Notes: generated from the letters alone by a model not told the origin. A DNA stretch of 64,000 nt from Mucilaginibacter flavidus (GCF_024055575.1 NZ_JAMXOE010000026.1:1-64000), one strand, 5' to 3'; positions 16,084 to 24,979 are shown, counted from the first letter of the stretch. A program made the numbers and translations.

Positions 16084-17460
16084 ATGGCTAAAATTTTAAT
16101 AATTGACGACGAACGTTCGATACGCAGTACACTGCGGGAAATACTTGAATATGAAGACTATGTAGTTGAAGATGTTGACAACGGCATTGACGGGCTCGAA
16201 CTGATACGTAAAAATGACTACGACCTGGTGCTGTGCGACATCAAAATGAACCGCATGGACGGCATGGAAGTACTTACTGAAGGTCTTTCAATTAAACCCG
16301 ACCTGCCGTTCATTATGATATCGGGGCATGGTACGGTTGAAACAGCAATAGAAGCCAGCAAAAAAGGGGCGTTCGATTTTATTTCCAAACCGCCCGACCT
16401 CAACCGCCTGCTGATTACTGTACGCAACGCGTTAGACCGCGGAAGTTTAGTAACAGAAGCTAAAGTATTAAAAAGAAGGGTATCAAAAGTCCGCGCTATT
16501 TTGGGCGAATCGCAGGCCATAAAAAAAATAAAGGAAACCATTGAGCGCGTTGCCCCTACCGATGCGAGAGTGCTGGTTACCGGTGCTAACGGCAGCGGTA
16601 AAGAACTGGTTGCGCGCTGGCTGCACGAAAAGTCAAACCGGTCAAATGCGCCCCTAATTGAGGTTAACTGTGCTGCTATACCATCTGAATTAATTGAAAG
16701 TGAACTATTTGGCCACGAAAAAGGTTCTTTTACATCTGCCATAAAACAACGTATAGGCAAATTTGAATCAGCCAATGGCGGCACACTCTTTTTAGACGAG
16801 ATCGGCGACATGAGCCCATCAACTCAGGCTAAAGTGCTGCGTGCCCTGCAGGAAAATAAAATAACCCGGGTTGGCGGCGAAAAGGAGATTGATGTGGATG
16901 TACGAGTGGTTGCTGCGACAAATAAGGATTTGTTAAAGGAAATTGATGCAGGTAATTTCCGTATGGACCTTTACCACCGGCTAAGCGTTATCCTGATACA
17001 CGTACCGCCGCTTACCGACCGCAAGGATGACATTCCATTATTAACACAAAGCTTCCTGGATGAAATCTGCAACGATTATGGTATGCCGGTTAAAAAGATA
17101 TCGGAAGCCGCCCTGGAAGCGCTTAAGGCACTGCCTTGGACGGGCAACATCCGCGAGCTGCGTAACATGATTGAGCGTTTGATTATTTTAAGCGACAGGA
17201 CGATTACCGACAGCGATGTTAAAATATTTGCTAATCCTTCATCACCTGCCGTAGTATCCAATGGCAACGCAGCACCTCAGACAGATTTCGACCAGTTTAC
17301 CAATTTCCAGGAATATAAAGACTTTGCTGAACGCGAGTATATTAAGTTCAAACTGGAAAAAAATAACTGGAACGTATCAAAAACTGCCGACGATATCGAT
17401 ATCCAGCGTAGTCACCTATACAGCAAAATTGAGAAATTTGGGTTAAAAAGAGGGGAATAG
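16084..17460 (+). CDS. NtrC-family sigma-54-type response regulator
   Basis: A 458-residue protein with receiver, AAA+ and Fis-type HTH domains, the normal NtrC layout. The receiver (1-120) has the phospho-acceptor Asp in VLCDIKMNRMDG. The AAA+ domain (about 140-370) has Walker A VTGANGSGKELVARW, Walker B GGTLFLDEIGDM and an arginine-finger region RMDLYHRL. The sigma-54 contact loop reads GSFTSA instead of GAFTGA; the key Thr is kept. The HTH at the end reads NVSKTADDIDIQRSHLYSKI. No histidine kinase gene is adjacent. It probably activates sigma-54 promoters, but the altered loop leaves some doubt. Confidence 0.93.
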   Translation: MAKILIIDDERSIRSTLREILEYEDYVVEDVDNGIDGLELIRKNDYDLVLCDIKMNRMDGMEVLTEGLSIKPDLPFIMISGHGTVETAIEASKKGAFDFISKPPDLNRLLITVRNALDRGSLVTEAKVLKRRVSKVRAILGESQAIKKIKETIERVAPTDARVLVTGANGSGKELVARWLHEKSNRSNAPLIEVNCAAIPSELIESELFGHEKGSFTSAIKQRIGKFESANGGTLFLDEIGDMSPSTQAKVLRALQENKITRVGGEKEIDVDVRVVAATNKDLLKEIDAGNFRMDLYHRLSVILIHVPPLTDRKDDIPLLTQSFLDEICNDYGMPVKKISEAALEALKALPWTGNIRELRNMIERLIILSDRTITDSDVKIFANPSSPAVVSNGNAAPQTDFDQFTNFQEYKDFAEREYIKFKLEKNNWNVSKTADDIDIQRSHLYSKIEKFGLKRGE

Positions 17461-17472
17461 GTTAGTTTAAAG

Positions 17473-17596
17473 GTTGATTGAGTTGGATTAAGTTGATTAG
17501 GTTTCATACCAGAAACCAACGCTATCAACCTAATCCAACTATATCAACTTGGTAAACTCTAACCGAACTTACTCAACCTAATCCAACTCAATCAAC
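17473..17596. repeat. perfect 18-bp inverted repeat with nested copies
   Basis: GTTGATTGAGTTGGATTA (17473-17490) and its exact reverse complement (17579-17596) are 88 nt apart. The interval contains further inward copies (AGTTGATTAGGTTT against AACCTAATCCAACT). It resembles a small palindromic intergenic element and lies just after the regulator gene. Confidence 0.75.
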
Positions 17597-17611
17597 ATAT
17601 TCAACCAATTT

Positions 17612-17642
17612 TTTGCTTTTCTCCCAAAAAAAACTACCTTTC
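17612..17642 (+). promoter_or_regulatory. promoter of the DUF5009 gene
   Basis: TTTG (17612-17615), exactly 19 nt, TACCTTTC (17635-17642; one mismatch to TAnnTTTG). The ATG is 27 nt further on. Confidence 0.6.
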
Positions 17643-17669
17643 GGTTACTAACCCAATTATTTAAACCGA

Positions 17670-18839
17670 ATGGCTCATTCAGTAACCACACAACAACCAG
17701 CAGACGATTTTGACGCTGCCCCTACCCGCTTATTCTCATTAGACGCCCTTCGGGGTTTTGACATGTTTTGGATTATGGGTGCCGACGAAATTTGGTACAC
17801 CATGAAAACTGCTACCCACGGCCAATCGGCGTTTTGGAATGCCATGGCAAACCAATTCACCCATCCTGATTGGAACGGCTTCCATGCCTACGACCTAATT
17901 TTCCCGTTGTTTTTATTCATGGCTGGCGTGTCGACACCATTTTCGGTTGGCCGCGAACTGGAGAAAGGTAAATCGCGTGAGCAGCTGCTTTGGAGAGTTA
18001 TAAAACGTGGTTTTATCCTGGTACTTTTAGGAATCATTGCTAATAATGGCCTTCAAATAAGGCCTATTGCCGAAATCAGGTTCGGGAGCGTGCTTGGGCG
18101 CATCGGCCTGGCCTATATGTTTGCCAACATCATTTACCTGTATGCACGGGAATATGCACTGATATTCTGGTTCTTTTTCTTTATCATAGGGTACTATCTG
18201 CTGCTTAAATTTACGGCCGCACCAGGTTTTCACATCGGCGACCTGACGCCACAGGGAAACTTTGCTTCATACATAGACCGACTAGTGTTGCCAGGTCATT
18301 TATACGTACCGTATCCCGATGGCCGGCCAAATATGCATGATCCGGAAGGACTTTGTTCAACCATACCGGCAATAAGCACAGGCCTGCTTGGTATAATGGC
18401 AGGCTTAACGTTAAAAAGTAAAAAGCTGTCTCAAATGGCAAAAACCTCGCGGCTGGCGATCGCCGGTGTCGTATTTATACTTGTTGCTTTAATTTGGAAT
18501 TTCGATTTCCCCATCAATAAAAATCTTTGGTCAAGTTCGTTTGTGATGATGGTTGGTGGGATAAGCTTGTTGTTGATGTCGTTATTCTATTTTATCATCG
18601 ATGTAAAAGGCTATAAAAAATGGACATTTTTTTTCCGGGTGATAGGCATGAACTCTATCCTGATATACATGTCGGGCCACTTTATAAACTGGAATTACAC
18701 CAACGACGGCTTTTTTAAATGGCTGGGCCAGCTAGCCGGCGAGCCTTATGGAGCTGTGCTAATGGCGATAACGTTTGTGTTGATTAAATGGGTATTTTTG
18801 TATTATTTGTATGAGAAGAAAACGTTTTTGAGAGTGTAA
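17670..18839 (+). CDS. DUF5009 / heparan-alpha-glucosaminide N-acetyltransferase-like membrane protein
   Basis: A 389-residue polytopic membrane protein. The N-terminus RLFSLDALRGFDMFWIMG and the next block AYDLIFPLFLFMAGVSTPFS are the signature of the DUF5009/DUF1624 transmembrane acetyltransferase family (NagX, human HGSNAT), which move acetyl groups across the membrane onto amino sugars. About ten hydrophobic helices follow, ending WVFLYYLYEKKTFLRV. It precedes the GH106 rhamnosidase on the same strand by 280 nt but is separated by a palindromic repeat, so co-transcription is uncertain. The substrate is inferred only from the family. Confidence 0.88.
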   Translation: MAHSVTTQQPADDFDAAPTRLFSLDALRGFDMFWIMGADEIWYTMKTATHGQSAFWNAMANQFTHPDWNGFHAYDLIFPLFLFMAGVSTPFSVGRELEKGKSREQLLWRVIKRGFILVLLGIIANNGLQIRPIAEIRFGSVLGRIGLAYMFANIIYLYAREYALIFWFFFFIIGYYLLLKFTAAPGFHIGDLTPQGNFASYIDRLVLPGHLYVPYPDGRPNMHDPEGLCSTIPAISTGLLGIMAGLTLKSKKLSQMAKTSRLAIAGVVFILVALIWNFDFPINKNLWSSSFVMMVGGISLLLMSLFYFIIDVKGYKKWTFFFRVIGMNSILIYMSGHFINWNYTNDGFFKWLGQLAGEPYGAVLMAITFVLIKWVFLYYLYEKKTFLRV

Positions 18840-18862
18840 ATTAAGTCAACAGTCTCGAGTCC

Positions 18863-18907
18863 AAAGTCTTAAGTCAAAACAAAAAACAGAGTTCGACTTA
18901 AGACTTT
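18863..18907. repeat. palindromic repeat, AAGTCTTAAGTC family, copy 1
   Basis: AAAGTCTTAAGTC (18863-18875) and GACTTAAGACTTT (18895-18907) form a perfect 13-bp inverted repeat around a 19-nt A-rich loop. A second copy is at 31347-31394. Confidence 0.8.
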
Positions 18908-18960
18908 AGACTTTATACTAAACCCTATTGCTTTGCGAGATACCTCAGCCCTTCCGAAAA

Positions 18961-19059
18961 CTAATTCTCCCGCTTAAACAAATCAGCAACAAAGGTTGGG
19001 CAGCTGTCAAAGTCTTTGTATTGAATTTTAAAGTTATGGGTCAGCGAATGATAATACAT
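18961..19059 (-). CDS. possible 32-residue open frame (weak)
   Basis: It reads MYYHSLTHNFKIQYKDFDSC followed by 12 more residues ending in KREN. The amino-acid mix looks protein-like, but I know no family and see no promoter. It may be the C-terminal stub of a deleted gene. Confidence 0.2.
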   Translation of the reverse strand: MYYHSLTHNFKIQYKDFDSCPTFVADLFKREN

Positions 19060-19118
19060 AAAACAATTCCTTATTAGCGTATTAATGGTTATATATGCAA
19101 TACCCTTAGTAAAACATC

Positions 19119-21647
19119 ATGAATTTGCAAAAAACTGCTGCAGCACTCCCCTTATTGCTATGTATCGCTTTTACCGCAATAGCTCAGCCCAATAAAAAGA
19201 ATGTTGTAAAACCACCCGCAAATAGCCCCGAACAACTTTTTTTACATCCGCCGGAATCGGCAAAGCCAGGCGTTTTGTGGATGTGGATGGGCGCCAATGT
19301 GAGCAAAGCAGGGATCACCAAAGACCTGGAAGCTTTAAAGGAAGAAGGCTTTAACAACACTACCATGCTAGGCCTTGCCGATGTAACCAATCCATGGGGC
19401 GCCCCAATAGATAAAGATCCTACACCCGAGGTGATTGCCTGGACAGAACCCTGGTGGGCATTGGTGAAACACGCTGCTAATGAGTCGAAACGATTGGGGA
19501 TGACCATGGGCTTGTTCAACGGTGCGGGCTATGCCACCAGCGGCGGTGTTTGGATAACACCCGAACTTTCAATGCAGCAGCTGAGCTGGTCGCAGAAAAG
19601 GATTAGCGGCAACAGTGGCAAACAAAAAATAGAGTTGGACAGACCAAAAGTCGACCCGCGCTCCAATGCCCGGTTCCCGACTTACAACGCCAAAAATGGC
19701 AAAATAGAAATGCCCGAAATACCGGAGCGTAAAACCTATTATAAAGACATTGCAGTGTTGGCCATGCCGGCAAAAGATACTGTTTTTAAAAGTTCTATCA
19801 TCGACCTCACCCCATTGATGACGCCCGATGGCAAACTTGAGTGGGATGCACCCGAAGGCAACTGGGTAATTTATCGCTTTGGCCATACCACCATGGGTGC
19901 AGCCGTACAGCCCGCGCAATGGCAGGCCGCAGGTTTTGAATGTGATAAAATGAGCCCCAAAGCCGTTGAATTTCACATGGACCATGTGATTGGCGAAATT
20001 AAAAGACATCTTGGCCCACTTGTGGGCAATACTGTTGACCATGTTTATTTCGACAGTTACGAAGAAAACGATGCCACCTGGACGCCAAAAATGCGCGAAG
20101 AGTTCGCAGCGCGCCGGGGTTATGACATATTGCCTTACCTGGCGACATTTGCCGGCCGAACCGTAGAAGGCCGGGAACAAACCGATCGTTTCAGGAATGA
20201 TTTTAATAACACGGTGCAGGACCTTTACCGCGATGTGTATTATATTACTATCGCCAAAAAACTTAAAGCTGCCGGCTTGAATTTTCAATCGGAGCCCTAT
20301 GGCGGCCCATGGCGGTCTGACGAAGTAGTGCCGCTGGTTTCGAATGTGATGGGTGAGTTCTGGACCCATGATGGTACTTTTGCGCCTTACGAACTGGATG
20401 GAGTGATTGCCTCTTTAAGGAGATCGAACCAAAATATATTGGCAGCTGAGGCCTTTACCGGCCAGCCTGCCGATAGTAAGTGGAGCGAAACACCTGCATG
20501 GTTAAAGCCGGTTGGCGATGAGGCCTTTTGCGCCGGTGTTAATAAAATAATAATACACCGTTTTGTTCAACAGCCCTGGGACGATAAATACAAGCCGGGC
20601 AACGCAATGGGCCAATGGGGCACACATTTCGACCGTACCCAAACCTGGTGGAAGCCTGCAAAGGCTATGGTTAATTACCTGCAACGCTGCTCTGCCATGC
20701 TGCAATGGGGGCATTATGTACCAAACACTTTGGACGATTTTGGTGTGAGACTGGGTAACATGAATATCGTTTTGAAAGAAATCCACCGAAAAGAAAACAA
20801 CACCGACGTTTATTTTGTGGCCAACACTTCGCATTACCCAGGCAATGCCGATTGCACTTTTAACGTAGCAGGCTTGCAGCCAGAATTGTGGGACCCGGTT
20901 GCCGGAACAATGCGCGATTTAAATGAATTCACCCAAAAAGATGGCAAAACCAGTATCACCTTAAAATTCGACGATGCACAAAGCTTTTTTATAGTTTTCA
21001 GGAAACCGTTTGTGAAGCTGGGTTTTATCCAAAAGGCAAATTTTACTGCAAGCAAACCGGTGCTTAGCCTGGATGGCCCGTGGATAGTTAAATTCGATGC
21101 GGCCTGGGGCGGGCCGGCCACCGCTGTAAAATTTGACGAACTGACCGACTGGGCTGCAAATGCAGACAAGGGGATTAAATATTACAGCGGTACTGCCGTT
21201 TACTCCAAAACGTTCAATATCCCTAAAGACGAACTCGCAAAACTTAACCATACCGTATACATTAACCTGGGCACGGTTAATTGTATTGCCAGGGTATTTA
21301 TAAACAATAAGGATGCAGGCGTGGTATGGACTGCGCCGTGGCGAATTGCTATCCCAACTACAATGCTGGGAACTGCAAACGAAATAAAAATTGAAGTCAC
21401 AAACGTTTGGGCAAACAGGCTTATCGGTGACGAGCAGGAACCGGCAGATATGAAATGGCTGCCCAATATGTATATGTACAACAGCGGCCAGTATCTTAAA
21501 GAATTCCCTGATTGGTTTTTGAAAAATGAACCCCGTCCCTCAAAAGGAAGATATTGTTTTACCACCTGGAATTATTTTGACAGTAAATCGAAGTTGTCGC
21601 CTTCGGGATTACTGGGGCCGGTGAAGATTGAGGAAGATGCGTTTTAA
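19119..21647 (+). CDS. GH106 family glycoside hydrolase (alpha-L-rhamnosidase type)
   Basis: An 842-residue secreted protein; the signal peptide ends near AIAQ. The early blocks GVLWMWMGANVSKAGITKDL and GMTMGLFNGAGYATSGG, and the later AEAFTGQPADSKWSETPAW with IIHRFVQQPWDD, are those of the GH106 alpha-L-rhamnosidase family. These are (beta/alpha)8 barrels with an inverting, calcium-dependent mechanism. The last 200 residues hold a beta-sandwich domain (YYSGTAVYSKTFNIP, INLGTVNCIARVFINNKDAG) as in family members. It would remove rhamnose from plant or bacterial glycans in the periplasm. No SusCD pair is beside it. Confidence 0.88.
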   Translation: MNLQKTAAALPLLLCIAFTAIAQPNKKNVVKPPANSPEQLFLHPPESAKPGVLWMWMGANVSKAGITKDLEALKEEGFNNTTMLGLADVTNPWGAPIDKDPTPEVIAWTEPWWALVKHAANESKRLGMTMGLFNGAGYATSGGVWITPELSMQQLSWSQKRISGNSGKQKIELDRPKVDPRSNARFPTYNAKNGKIEMPEIPERKTYYKDIAVLAMPAKDTVFKSSIIDLTPLMTPDGKLEWDAPEGNWVIYRFGHTTMGAAVQPAQWQAAGFECDKMSPKAVEFHMDHVIGEIKRHLGPLVGNTVDHVYFDSYEENDATWTPKMREEFAARRGYDILPYLATFAGRTVEGREQTDRFRNDFNNTVQDLYRDVYYITIAKKLKAAGLNFQSEPYGGPWRSDEVVPLVSNVMGEFWTHDGTFAPYELDGVIASLRRSNQNILAAEAFTGQPADSKWSETPAWLKPVGDEAFCAGVNKIIIHRFVQQPWDDKYKPGNAMGQWGTHFDRTQTWWKPAKAMVNYLQRCSAMLQWGHYVPNTLDDFGVRLGNMNIVLKEIHRKENNTDVYFVANTSHYPGNADCTFNVAGLQPELWDPVAGTMRDLNEFTQKDGKTSITLKFDDAQSFFIVFRKPFVKLGFIQKANFTASKPVLSLDGPWIVKFDAAWGGPATAVKFDELTDWAANADKGIKYYSGTAVYSKTFNIPKDELAKLNHTVYINLGTVNCIARVFINNKDAGVVWTAPWRIAIPTTMLGTANEIKIEVTNVWANRLIGDEQEPADMKWLPNMYMYNSGQYLKEFPDWFLKNEPRPSKGRYCFTTWNYFDSKSKLSPSGLLGPVKIEEDAF

Positions 21648-21662
21648 GACATTTTTTTTGTA

Positions 21663-21683
21663 GAGACGCAATACTTGCGTCTC
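21663..21683. repeat. 9-bp hairpin GAGACGCAA-TAC-TTGCGTCTC
   Basis: A perfect palindrome 16 nt after the GH106 stop. A degenerate relative (GAGATGTGATGCCCTCGTGTCTC) occurs at about 33142-33164. There is no adjoining T-run, so it is more like a dispersed intergenic repeat than a terminator. Confidence 0.6.
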
Positions 21684-21904
21684 CCCACGTACAGGGTGAT
21701 CGGCACTTTTCAGAGACAACATCTCGCAAAAGCGTTCCATTTTCACAACGGAACACCCCGAACGGTATGGAACATGCTGATTATCAGAATATTTGAGTTT
21801 TATCAGAACATAAGTGACTGATAATCAATCATTACAGAGTTTAAGCTCTTCAGATACATTTCTGTAATTTGTTAATAATCAGAATGTTTCACATTTTGAG
21901 TTAA

Positions 21905-23128
21905 TTAAGCAGTTTCTCCCGCCACCCAACTTTCTTTATCAGCAAACCGGTTAATCATCATTGCGGCGACAGTATCACCAGTGGCATTTAGCAAGGTAGC
22001 AACCGGGTCGATCAATGTGCCGATGATAATGGCCGGCGGCAGTGCTTCAGGTGGAAAACCATAGGCCGAAATAAACAACAACTCGCCAACATAACCGCCG
22101 TTGGGTATGCCGCCCTCAACAATACTCACCAGTACCGTCATGCCCAACGCAAGCAGGATAACATCAGGACTGTTGAAACTCTTGCCGAACATGGCGAATA
22201 CAGCCGCCATTTTCAAGATAGAGGAAATGCTAGAACCATCTTTATGTAAAGTGCCGCCTAAGGGGATGGTTATGCCGGCAATTATATCAGATACGCCCAT
22301 CTTTTTCGCTCCATCGAGATTGGCCGGAATAGTTGCTATACTGCTGCAGGTACCCACCGCCGTAGCCGACGGAATGATGTTATTGCGCCAATATTTTTTT
22401 ACGCCTTTAACTCCGCCAGCGATAAAGGCATAAATGCTAAAAAATACTGCGTAGTAAAAAATGCTTACTCCATAGCCAATACCCATTGTATGTGCGTAAG
22501 TACCAAACAGCGAAGGTCCGAAAACTGCAACCTGGTAAGCAAAATATGCACCTAAACCAATTGGCCCAAGCTTCATGATAAGCACAAATACGTTTTTAAA
22601 TACTTCGTTACCGGAGTTTAGAAACCGGCGAAAGTCGGTGCCTTTCTCGCCTGCATTTAAGGTGCCGAAGCCTATTAAAATGGCGAATATGATCATGGCC
22701 AGCATGTTTTTGCGCGATAGCAGCTGGTAAAATTCGCCGGTGGTGAATAGTTGAGTTATTTGGTCGCCCGAAAGCGCTTTATCGGTATGTGTTGATGCAG
22801 CACCGACGATGGCCTGTTGATGAACCGGAAAAATAGTCACCGCCACAATGGTCACCAGGGCCGCAACAAGCACCGTACCCAAAAACACCAGCGTCATAAT
22901 AATCATTATGCGGTTTAGCTTTTGGTTACCGTGAAGGTTAGCGATGGCTGATGCAATGGCGAAAAATACTAAAGGGATAACGGCAACAAACAGCAGGTTT
23001 AAAAATATATCGCCGATAGGCTTAAGCACTTCGGCTTGCTTACCGAGCAGGATACCTGCAAGGCTACCGATGAGGATGCCGCCTATCAGCAAAAACATGC
23101 CGCTATAATTTTTTACCCAATTAGCCAT
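21905..23128 (-). CDS. dicarboxylate/amino acid:cation symporter (DAACS family)
   Basis: A 407-residue inner-membrane carrier of the GltP/DctA type, with eight transmembrane helices and two hairpins. The serine-rich hairpin TAVGTCSSIATIPANLDGAK and the substrate-site stretch TIPLGGTLHKDGSS are both clear, and TLIDPVATLLNATGDTVAA matches the conserved NxxGD ion-binding region. It takes up C4-dicarboxylates, glutamate or other amino acids with Na+ or H+; the substrate cannot be assigned. It is the first gene after a 257-nt spacer and appears monocistronic. Confidence 0.93.
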   Translation of the reverse strand: MANWVKNYSGMFLLIGGILIGSLAGILLGKQAEVLKPIGDIFLNLLFVAVIPLVFFAIASAIANLHGNQKLNRIMIIMTLVFLGTVLVAALVTIVAVTIFPVHQQAIVGAASTHTDKALSGDQITQLFTTGEFYQLLSRKNMLAMIIFAILIGFGTLNAGEKGTDFRRFLNSGNEVFKNVFVLIMKLGPIGLGAYFAYQVAVFGPSLFGTYAHTMGIGYGVSIFYYAVFFSIYAFIAGGVKGVKKYWRNNIIPSATAVGTCSSIATIPANLDGAKKMGVSDIIAGITIPLGGTLHKDGSSISSILKMAAVFAMFGKSFNSPDVILLALGMTVLVSIVEGGIPNGGYVGELLFISAYGFPPEALPPAIIIGTLIDPVATLLNATGDTVAAMMINRFADKESWVAGETA

Positions 23129-23192
23129 ACGATGGTTTTGGGTGGTAAGATAGTTATATTATTAAAAAATGTTAAGCGCTATATTATTGTTA

Positions 23193-24152
23193 TTATAAAC
23201 CTGACAAAGGCCATACAATCTGTTTGATAAACTGTGTATGAAACAGCAATGGCGCGGGCGCAACCATCCAGAAGAAAACCCAGGCATGAGCCACCATTTT
23301 ATTCTTTAAAAACTTGACGTTGCGACCCGCCAGGGCTTTTTCAACCAAAACCAATAAACCCTGGATAATGAAATACAAAAGCGGCAAGCCATAACCATGG
23401 TTTACCGGAACACTCAAAGCAAGCTCATGCAGCAAGCCTGAAAATATAAAGGCCAGCATTAATGCTATTGCCGGACCTGTCTTTTTACGCAAGGGGCGGA
23501 AAATGGCAATTGATGTCATTTCGGTAAAGGCTAAATTCCAGCGTTTGCTCCAAAATTCAGCGAGGCTTAAAGCATGCGCAGGTTGTTTGAACAAGAAATA
23601 AGTATTGACACCTGATAACCTCCATGAGCCGGCGCTAACGCTTAACAAACCAAAATGTAAGATCAAGCTTAGACCGACGAGCAACATTATGCTAACAATA
23701 GTATAAGTCAGATCCTGGTTAAAATGAAAAGAAACAATTAAATGGGCTAACAGGATGAGCACCCCTCCCATTGCCATTCGACTAACTCCAAACCTGATCA
23801 TCGCCCAGGCGTTGGGAAGCGCCTTTGCGCCAAGTGTTTCAAAAGGTTCGGCCCGCATACCTGCCCAGCCTGTGGCAAAAACAAACCATTGTTTAAAAGT
23901 AAGCTTGAGCTTTTTGCCTTTATAACTTTCTGCTACCGCGATAACTTTCATAGCGGTAAATGTCAGCGCAATTAGCGATAGCATCCGGGCAATAGGATAA
24001 TCGCGCAGAAAGATAAGATAAACGGCAAAAATACTAACGACCAGTAATAGCCAGCTCTGCCAAATCACCCCCCGCTTAATTAACGCGTAGCCAACGAAAG
24101 CTACTGCTAAATTTATCAGCCCGAAATAAACAATATGCAGTATAAGTTCCAT
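23193..24152 (-). CDS. wax synthase-like MBOAT acyltransferase
   Basis: About 319 residues starting at MELILHIVYF (24152), one base after the upstream stop; an ATG at 24200 would overlap the neighbour by 47 nt. It has eight or more transmembrane helices. The block SLAEFWSKRWNLAFTEMTSI followed by FIFSGLLHELALSVPVNHG contains the catalytic His in a context typical of plant and bacterial wax synthases (MBOAT_2). Such enzymes esterify fatty acyl groups onto alcohols or sterols in membranes. It is tightly coupled to the small membrane protein gene 24154-24588. The product cannot be inferred. Confidence 0.82.
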   Translation of the reverse strand: MELILHIVYFGLINLAVAFVGYALIKRGVIWQSWLLLVVSIFAVYLIFLRDYPIARMLSLIALTFTAMKVIAVAESYKGKKLKLTFKQWFVFATGWAGMRAEPFETLGAKALPNAWAMIRFGVSRMAMGGVLILLAHLIVSFHFNQDLTYTIVSIMLLVGLSLILHFGLLSVSAGSWRLSGVNTYFLFKQPAHALSLAEFWSKRWNLAFTEMTSIAIFRPLRKKTGPAIALMLAFIFSGLLHELALSVPVNHGYGLPLLYFIIQGLLVLVEKALAGRNVKFLKNKMVAHAWVFFWMVAPAPLLFHTQFIKQIVWPLSGL

Positions 24153-24153
24153 G

Positions 24154-24588
24154 CTAGTTTTGATGAAGATTAAAATAAAACGCAAGACCGTAAACCGCAC
24201 TGAGCGAAATAAATAATAATACTAAAACTACTTCGGCCAGCTTGTTCAATTTTCCCGCGGGAAAGTTAGACCTGTCGAAATAAAAGAATTGGATTAAAAC
24301 CCGTGACACCCAATAAGCGGCGATAAATCCGTTAATAATTATTGCAAGGTTTGAGCCGTTGGTTAGCTCCCTGTAATCGAACATAGAAAGTAAGCCGAAA
24401 CAAAGGTTTATGACGAGAATATAAGCGGCATACGTCCAAAACATCTGTTTAATTAATGGCTGAACTTTGGCTAACTCCCCTTTCCAGCCGAGCACCTTTG
24501 GGATGAAAAAGCTACCAGCTACCAAGCCTGTTTGTGCCAGGCCTGCCAGGCGAATAAGTTGTTGGATAACAGTTTGGTCGGGTTCCAT
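24154..24588 (-). CDS. four-helix membrane protein linked to the wax-synthase-like gene
   Basis: A 144-residue protein with four predicted transmembrane helices (for example TGLVAGSFFIPKVLGW, WTYAAYILVINLCFGLL, VVLVLLFISLSAVYGLAF). I do not recognise a family. Its stop lies one base before the start of the MBOAT gene, so translation is coupled and the two products probably act together. It could be an accessory or substrate-binding subunit; this is inference only. Confidence 0.7.
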   Translation of the reverse strand: MEPDQTVIQQLIRLAGLAQTGLVAGSFFIPKVLGWKGELAKVQPLIKQMFWTYAAYILVINLCFGLLSMFDYRELTNGSNLAIIINGFIAAYWVSRVLIQFFYFDRSNFPAGKLNKLAEVVLVLLFISLSAVYGLAFYFNLHQN

Positions 24589-24979
24589 ATATCGATTAGG
24601 CTAAATCAGGACACAAATGTAATAAATATATTGAACTTTCAATATTTATTGAAATAATAATTCATTATTAAGTATGTGGATCTCACGGGTATAATAAATT
24701 TATATATTCGGAATATCGCCATTTCCGTCGTTTTAGCGCAGGCCGTTGACCTGCGCTGACAGATTGAACCCCTTCAGGGTTAGTAATTAGCGCAATGTAG
24801 ATACTTTTTGGCTTGCTTGAAATTTACGCTATTGAATAATAGTGACCCTGAAAGGGTCAAACCCACCAGCGATGGGCAACGCCCATCGCGAAACCGCCAA
24901 AATCATTTTCTATACCATTTTCGCATACGTCGGCTGACAGATAAAAGATAGCATCCATTCGTCGCAAAATGCAAACTAA
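24589..24979. other. 391-nt intergenic region dominated by a four-hairpin element
   Basis: It lies between the minus-strand wax-synthase pair and the minus-strand GH20 gene. Apart from the palindromic element at 24735-24889, I see only AT-rich sequence and no gene. Confidence 0.6.
24735..24889. repeat. symmetric four-hairpin element (REPIN-like)
   Basis: Four perfect hairpins: AGCGCAGG/CCTGCGCT (24735-24757), AACCC/GGGTT (24767-24781), GACCC/GGGTC (24844-24858) and GCGATGGGC/GCCCATCGC (24869-24889). The order is GC-rich stem, CCC stem, spacer, CCC stem, GC-rich stem, an overall mirror layout. This resembles paired REP sequences mobilised by IS200-like (RAYT) transposases. No such transposase is in the window. 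Confidence 0.75.

Noticed and set aside
19569..20369. 266-residue minus-strand frame
   Set aside because: It lies entirely within the GH106 gene, which has clear family motifs; the antisense frame has a His- and Phe-rich artefact composition.
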